Shown here piece by piece: positions 1 to 5,000 of a stretch of 6,029 nt of DNA. Positions within the stretch are counted from its first letter, which is position 1. Each line of letters opens with the position of its first letter. The notes beneath the pieces were generated by a model. That model was not told the DNA's origin and made no database searches. It saw nothing but the letters and a program-made list of their open reading frames with translations. The translations under genes were made by a program, and so were the position numbers. The stretch is from Acidaminococcus fermentans (GTDB lineage: Bacteria > Bacillota_C > Negativicutes > Acidaminococcales > Acidaminococcaceae): the NCBI GenBank assembly GCA_004555735.1, contig SFHH01000122.1, positions 1 to 6,029 on the forward strand, written 5' to 3'.

Positions 1-432
1 GCCTCCATGTACGGCAACACCGAAAGCACCGCTTCTGTGCTGGCAGCCAAGCTGGCGGAAAAGGGCATGACCAATATCGCCATGTACGATGTGTCCAAGA
101 CGGACATTTCCTACCTGATCTCCGATGCCTTCAAATACAGCCATCTGGTGCTGGCTTCGGTGACCTACAACCTGGGGATCTATCCCAAGATGCTGAACTT
201 CCTGGAAGACATGAAGGCCCTGAACCTGCAGAAACGGATCGTGGGCATCATCGAAAACGGGTCCTGGGCCTGCACCGTAGGCGGGCTCATGACGGAATTC
301 CTGGAAAACAATATGAAGGCCATGACCGTCCTCCAAGACGGGGTGACCATCAACTCCCGGATGACCGGAGGCCAGGAGCGGAGCATGAACGACCTGGTGG
401 ATGGAATCCTGAATTCCATGAAAGAAGCATAA
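1..432 (+). CDS. Flavodiiron protein (A-type flavoprotein), C-terminal flavodoxin domain, 5' partial
   Basis: The frame is open from base 1, so the ATG at 7 is internal; 143 residues are visible. Seen: an FMN phosphate-binding loop S-M-Y-G-N-T-E at residues 2-8, a second flavin-contacting loop A-S-V-T-Y-N at 52-57, and E-N-G-S-W-A at about 85-90, a sequence I associate with the flavodoxin domain of flavodiiron proteins. In that family (about 400 residues) an N-terminal metallo-beta-lactamase-like domain with a di-iron site reduces oxygen or nitric oxide, and the C-terminal flavodoxin domain passes electrons to it through FMN. These are cytosolic detoxifying enzymes of anaerobes. The di-iron domain would lie left of the window. 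The stop at 430-432 is followed at once by a terminator, so this is the last gene of its transcript. A stand-alone flavodoxin missing only a few N-terminal residues is possible but less likely given the ENGSWA motif. Confidence 0.85.
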   Translation, partial: ASMYGNTESTASVLAAKLAEKGMTNIAMYDVSKTDISYLISDAFKYSHLVLASVTYNLGIYPKMLNFLEDMKALNLQKRIVGIIENGSWACTVGGLMTEFLENNMKAMTVLQDGVTINSRMTGGQERSMNDLVDGILNSMKEA

Positions 433-441
433 AAAAACAGG

Positions 442-472
442 GTGGCTGTTGCTTGTGCAACGGCCACTTTTT
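442..472 (+). terminator. Intrinsic terminator of the flavoprotein gene
   Basis: An 11-bp stem pairs 442-452 with 457-467 across a TTGT loop. It has a single T-G wobble (447/462) and is followed by five T at 468-472, then C and TTT. It begins ten bases after the stop codon. An A-run just upstream (431-437) could extend the pairing into the T-tract and give weak function on the other strand, but no gene arrives from that side here. Confidence 0.9.
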
Positions 473-473
473 C

Positions 474-503
474 TTTACGGATAACTATTTTATATGATAT
501 AAT
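474..503 (+). promoter_or_regulatory. Sigma-70-type promoter with extended -10, for the WG-repeat gene
   Basis: A perfect TATAAT lies at 498-503, preceded by TG at 495-496, giving an extended -10. A weak -35 candidate, TTTACG at 474-479 (4 of 6 consensus bases), sits 18 bases upstream; TTACGG at 475-480 with 17-base spacing is the alternative. The surrounding AT-rich stretch (about 480-540) contrasts with the GC-rich genes. Transcription should start near 510, leaving a leader of about 44 bases. The -35 region overlaps the tail of the preceding terminator. Confidence 0.75.
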
Positions 504-553
504 TTTCTCATTGTTTCGTCGTTTTATATCTTTGTTTACTGAAAGGAGACGGT

Positions 554-2020
554 ATGCGTCACTTTACTTCCCTGAAAGCCTCTTTGTTCCTGGCTGCCCT
601 GGCAGCTTCTCTTTCTCTTCCCTTGTCTGCCGCAGCGGAAAAAGGAGCTGAGCTCTATTCCCACGAACATCGGGAATCCCACACCACCACCCGGACAGAA
701 TCCTCTACCCACACCTCCTCTTCCACCACATCCACCCATTCCAGCAGCAGCGTCAGCCTGGACAAAGAAGGCTCTGCAGAGATCCTGGGCCATATCCTGG
801 TTCCCAATCCCCATCGGAAATTGCCCCGGCTGGACCGGATTTCCCGGCAGGCTTCCCTGGCACCGGTCTTTGCCGGCAGGGACCAGCAGGGCCGCTGGGG
901 GCTTTGGGACAGCCAGGGACGGCAGCTGCTGGCCCCTCGTTTCAAAAAGCTGGAAGCCGGCACAAATGGATCGATCATAGCCTGGGAAGGGAAAGACGCG
1001 CCCCGGTATCTGACCCGGACCGGCCAGCCGGACCAGGCTCCGACCTCCCTGGAAAATCTCCGTGCCTTCAAAGAAAAGGGCCGCTGGGGCTTCCAGGATG
1101 CCTCTGGGAAAACCGTCCTGCCCCCGGTCTACCAAGCTGTACTCACAGGATTCAGCGAAGGCATCGCCTTTGTCAAAAACAGCAAAGGCAGGACCGTGGC
1201 CATCGATTCCCAGGGCAAGGAGCTTTTTGCAGCGCCCTATGACCAGGTCTTCCCCTTCCAGGACGGCCTGGCAGAAACCCGGCGCAAAGTCCGTTCCTTC
1301 AACTGGGCCAGTGCCGTCGGAGCAGCCCTGGGCTCCGCCCTGTGGGATACCAATGTATACGATCCTGAGTCCCCCCTGAGCCTGACTTGGGACGGAGTGA
1401 AACGAGGTTATATCGATCGATCCGGCCAGGTCATCATCGATGACCGGAACGATGCCGTATTCCCCATGACCCCTTGGGGCACCTTTGTGAAAGACAAGGG
1501 AGAGCTGTGGTTCGCCGACCGGCAGGGAAAGATCCTGTTCGGGCCGGGAAAGTATGATATCAACGGCGGCGGCCTGGACGAAGCAGAAGGCCTGGCGGCC
1601 ATCCAGGACAAAACCAGCAAAAAATACGGCATGGTGGATCTCGGTGACGGTTCCCTGCGCCTGCCCTTTGCCTGGGACGGCATCCGATTCCTGGGTGGTC
1701 AGCGGATGCTGATCAAAGAAGGTTCCTCCACCCGGCTGGTTTCCGAAACCAGTGGCCAAGTGCTCCGGACCTGGCAGGAGCCGGTGACGGTCACACCCTT
1801 CGGGGCTGGTGCCGAAGTCACCTGGATCCAGGAGAAAAAGACCTTCCGGCTCATGGACCGGGAGGGGAATCTGCTGCCCGTCCGGATTCCCGCAGAAGTG
1901 ACCCAAGCGGCCTCTTTCCAGGGCAAGGCAGCTCCTGTCAAAGGAAAACAAGGCTGGGGCCTGCTGGATGTCCAAGGGAACTGGCTGGTCCAGGGCCTGA
2001 AAGAAATCAAAGTTTTATAA
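554..2020 (+). CDS. Secreted WG-repeat protein with Ser/Thr/His-rich N-terminal linker
   Basis: This 488-residue protein starts at an ATG five bases after AGGAG (544-548), with a good promoter upstream. Residues 1-28 form a Sec signal peptide: a basic start (R2, K8), a hydrophobic core from about 9 to 24, and an A-A-A cleavage site before E29. No lipobox cysteine is present. Residues 36-68 are almost only Ser, Thr and His with a few charged residues, probably a flexible linker. From about 113 to the end come degenerate repeats of the WG type, with the pattern (W/Y)G-x-x-D-x-x-G-(K/Q)-x-(L/V)-x-x-x-(Y/F)-(D/K)-x-(V/L). Such repeats fold as small beta units and probably mediate binding; the family has no known enzymatic role. 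A Gly/Ala-rich insert (251-264) interrupts the series. The protein is probably periplasmic or attached to the envelope. It is monocistronic and converges on the adhesin gene. The repeat class is clear; the function is unknown. Confidence 0.85.
   Translation: MRHFTSLKASLFLAALAASLSLPLSAAAEKGAELYSHEHRESHTTTRTESSTHTSSSTTSTHSSSSVSLDKEGSAEILGHILVPNPHRKLPRLDRISRQASLAPVFAGRDQQGRWGLWDSQGRQLLAPRFKKLEAGTNGSIIAWEGKDAPRYLTRTGQPDQAPTSLENLRAFKEKGRWGFQDASGKTVLPPVYQAVLTGFSEGIAFVKNSKGRTVAIDSQGKELFAAPYDQVFPFQDGLAETRRKVRSFNWASAVGAALGSALWDTNVYDPESPLSLTWDGVKRGYIDRSGQVIIDDRNDAVFPMTPWGTFVKDKGELWFADRQGKILFGPGKYDINGGGLDEAEGLAAIQDKTSKKYGMVDLGDGSLRLPFAWDGIRFLGGQRMLIKEGSSTRLVSETSGQVLRTWQEPVTVTPFGAGAEVTWIQEKKTFRLMDREGNLLPVRIPAEVTQAASFQGKAAPVKGKQGWGLLDVQGNWLVQGLKEIKVL
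659..757 (+). other. Ser/Thr/His-rich low-complexity linker in the WG-repeat protein
   Basis: Codons 36-68 encode a tract dominated by Ser and Thr, with histidines at 37, 39, 43, 53 and 62 and no hydrophobic core. It sits just after the predicted signal-peptide cleavage site and before the folded repeats. It could be a spacer, a glycosylated stretch or a weak metal-binding segment; the sequence alone does not decide. Confidence 0.75.
890..1993 (+). repeat. Tandem WG-type repeats (protein level)
   Basis: About seven or eight diverged units can be lined up inside the 488-residue protein. Their cores are at residues about 114-133 (RWGLWDSQGRQLL), 177-196 (RWGFQDASGKTVL), 215-232 (VAIDSQGKELF), 284-297 (RGYIDRSGQVII), 317-335 (LWFADRQGKIL), 357-377 (KYGMVDLGDGSL), 430-443 (FRLMDREGNLL) and 467-480 (GWGLLDVQGNWL). 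The Trp-Gly pair is kept in the first two and the last; the middle units have lost it but keep D-x-x-G. Units are diverged enough that no long DNA-level repeat is expected. Confidence 0.75.
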
Positions 2021-2022
2021 GA

Positions 2023-2064
2023 CAGGAGGTGCTGCGCGTTCCGCGCAGCACCTCCTGCTTTTTT
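2023..2064 (+). terminator. Intergenic hairpin terminator between convergent genes
   Basis: Bases 2023-2038 and 2042-2057 form a perfect 16-bp GC-rich stem around the three-base loop TTC, followed by C and six T (2059-2064). It starts two bases after the WG-repeat stop and is a strong intrinsic terminator for that gene. The T-tract runs into the opposing adhesin's stop codon (2063-2065). For the adhesin transcript the same stem forms, but what follows it is TCTTATAAAAC, without a solid U-run, so termination in that direction should be weaker. Confidence 0.9.
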
Positions 2065-5000
2065 ACTTTCCATGATGCTTCTTGCTGTCTTCCACGGTCC
2101 GCACCCGCTCGATGGTGGGTTTCCCGTGCTTGTCTTTTGCGATCACGTCGATGCGGATGTATTTCAGTTCCCCATCGAATTCCTTTACCAATTTACCCAA
2201 AGTCCCGTCCTGGTTCAAAGCCGGGTTGGAGGCTGCCCCGGCCATGATAGCCCGGTAGATCACGGCGGCGAATTCGTACCGGGTCATCATTCGATCACCC
2301 TTGAACTGCCCATCCTCATACCCTTCCACGATGCCGGCCCGGGCCAGTTTCGTCACATAGTCATAGGCCCAGTGGTTTTCCGGGATATCCGGGAACAGGG
2401 CATCTTTATCCACTGCCATGACAGTTTTCCCGGCCATCTGGTTCATCAAGGTCTTCAGCTGCTGCATTTCTCCATCCTGACGGGCCACCAGGGCTTTCAG
2501 GTCCCGGATTTCCTTGGCCATGGCCACCCGGCTGTTAGACACATGGTTGTGCTGGCCGATCTTGAAGGTGGCCCCCACATTGATCATATTCTCTCCCCCG
2601 CCGGTGCTGCCGCCCAGGCTGAACATCACATCTTCGTTAGGCCGGTAGAAGGCTCCCAGGGCCACCGCGTTGGCCCCGCTGTAGTTCCCGGCGCCCACCG
2701 CGAAGTCCAGTTTGTCATCCGGATCGAAGTCCAGGGGATGGAGAGCGGCCAGAGCGGCCGAATTAGCCCCCACCCGGTCCACCCGAGTGCCCAGCTTATC
2801 CAGGCTGCTGCCCAGCTGGTTGATGGCCCGGCCGGTCTGCTGGAGCTGGCTCACGTTCACCGCATCCGTAGGCGCCGTCCCCGGTGCCACATTGTGGATC
2901 TGGTTGCCGCCCATGTCCACCTTGCCGTCCTGGACCGTAATATTCCGGTTGGAATCCCCAGTCTTCACCGTCAGCCCGCCATTGTCGATGGTGGTGTTGC
3001 CTGTCGTGACGCTGTCCAGACCGGTAATATCCTTAGCCAGGCGGACATTCAGGGTATTGTCGTCCCCCTTCACGATGCCGATGTTGTCCGCACTGCTGAC
3101 TTCCTGGGCACCGCCCTTGATATTCAGGGTCTCACCCATATCTACTTTGACTTCTTTTCCATCATCCCCCTGGAACTTCTGGCCGCTGAAGACCTTATCA
3201 CTGACGGTCTTCAGCTGGTCTTCCGTGGCGGCCCGGCCACTCTGGATGTGTTCGCCATCCCATTTCCGGTTGTCCAGGCCGTTCAGATAGTTTCCTTTTT
3301 CAGGGTTGCCGTCGGCCACGTTGTTTTCTTGCTGCCCCAGAGTCAGGATACTGTCACCGGATCCGATGCTCACCTGGCCATTAGAGCCATGGATGGCCAC
3401 CTGCTTATTGGGATCGTCGCCCAGGGTGATATCATCATTCAGGTTCACCGTATGGTCATCTTTCACGGTGATGTTCTTGCCACTCTTGGCTTCCGAAGCC
3501 TTGGCTTCATTCTTGGCCAGCTGCTTCACATCCCCGATGCTGGCCGCATTGTTGTCACCTTCATCGGCATACTGCTTGCCGTCGATGCCGCTGGCGATGT
3601 TGGTGATCTGCTTGGCCCCGCCGTCTATGCCATTCCGGGTGATGGTGATGTCCCCGACTTTCACTTCGTTGGTTTTCACCCCATCTTTGTCGATGGTTGT
3701 TTCGCCGGCTTTGAGGCTACCGTCTTGGCCCAAATCCACATCCTTCTTCAGGGACACTTCCAGAGCACCGTCATTCACCTTGGTTTCGATGTTCTTCCCA
3801 TCGCCTTTGACCTTGACCGTCTGGCCCAAGTCTTTCTTTATGGTATCGCCCTTTTCATCCGCCAGTCCGAAACCGCCCTTGTCCTTGCCGGAAATCTCAT
3901 TGATGGCATCTTTCAGCTGGCCTTCCGTGGCGGCCCGGTTCTCCGTCACATGGTCCTTGTCCCACTTGGTGTTGTCCAGACCGGTGATGTAGTTGCCGTT
4001 GGCCGGATTCTTGGTATCGGAATTGTCCTGTCCGCCAATGGTGATTTTCTTGTCACCACCCACCGTGACCTGGGTGAAGTCCGGGGTATCGGTCATGACG
4101 ATTTCCAGGCCATCTTTGGCTGTATTCTGCCGGACACCCAGGTTCTTAGTGGAGGCATTCTTCAATGTATCTGCATCCGTAATGCCGCCTTTGATGGACA
4201 AGGTTTCATTCAGCTTCCGAGTGACTTCCTGACCGTCATTGCCCACGAATTTCAGGCCGTCGTCCAAGGTGGCCACGGTCTGGGCATTCTGGCCATCCTT
4301 ATCGGTATAGACGATACGGGTAATGTCCGTTCCGGCAAGATTCTCCTTGCCAGTCTTGCCGTCTTCTCCCTTCTGTCCTTTTTCCGTCTTGATGATGGTG
4401 GTGCTGTACCCCTGTTTGCCGTCAGCACCCGGCAGGCCATCTTTGCCGGTCAGGCCAAGAGTGCCTTCTTGGCCGTCCGTGCCGTCTTTGCCCAAGGCCA
4501 ACTTGTCATTCAGCTTGATGTTGTAGGTCATCAGACCGTCGCTGTCTCTCTTGGCCGCAATCATCAGGTTGCCATTCTGGGTATCATATTCCCCGTAGGC
4601 GTTGGCTCCCGGTTCAGCTACTGCCGGATCGGACTTGTCGTTGACCGTGACCACGGTACGCTTGCCGGCGGCCGTAGTGGCATTGTTGATAGCTTCGCTG
4701 ACTTTGGCCAGCTGGTCTTCCGTAGCGGCCCGTCCGCTGACATAATCCGGATCCGTTACGCTCCAGTCCTTGTTGGATAGACCCACCGTATAACTACCGT
4801 CCACAGGATGGTTGCCCTTGTTGGTGGTCAGTTCCGTATTGGTGAAATGACCGATCTTGGCGTCACCGGCCTGCAGAGTCCCTTCCTGATCTAGATTGAC
4901 ATGTTTGGCCAGCTGGATGTAGAGTTTGCCATTGTCATCCTTCGTCACACCGATATTGGCGTCCGTCAGGTCTCCCTGGGCTTTGCCCACGATATCCAGC

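Noticed and set aside
442..651. Small ORF starting with GTG at 442
   Set aside because: It starts inside the terminator stem, lacks a ribosome-binding site and overlaps the well-supported start of the WG-repeat gene in another frame.
536..1975. 479-codon open frame antisense to the WG-repeat gene
   Set aside because: Same codon-aligned antisense effect. The + strand has the promoter, Shine-Dalgarno sequence, signal peptide and recognisable repeats.
2024..2031. Perfect Shine-Dalgarno-like AGGAGGTG in the intergenic region
   Set aside because: It is the left arm of the terminator stem, and no start codon at useful spacing leads to a credible gene. The next ATG (2072) belongs to the antisense shadow frame.
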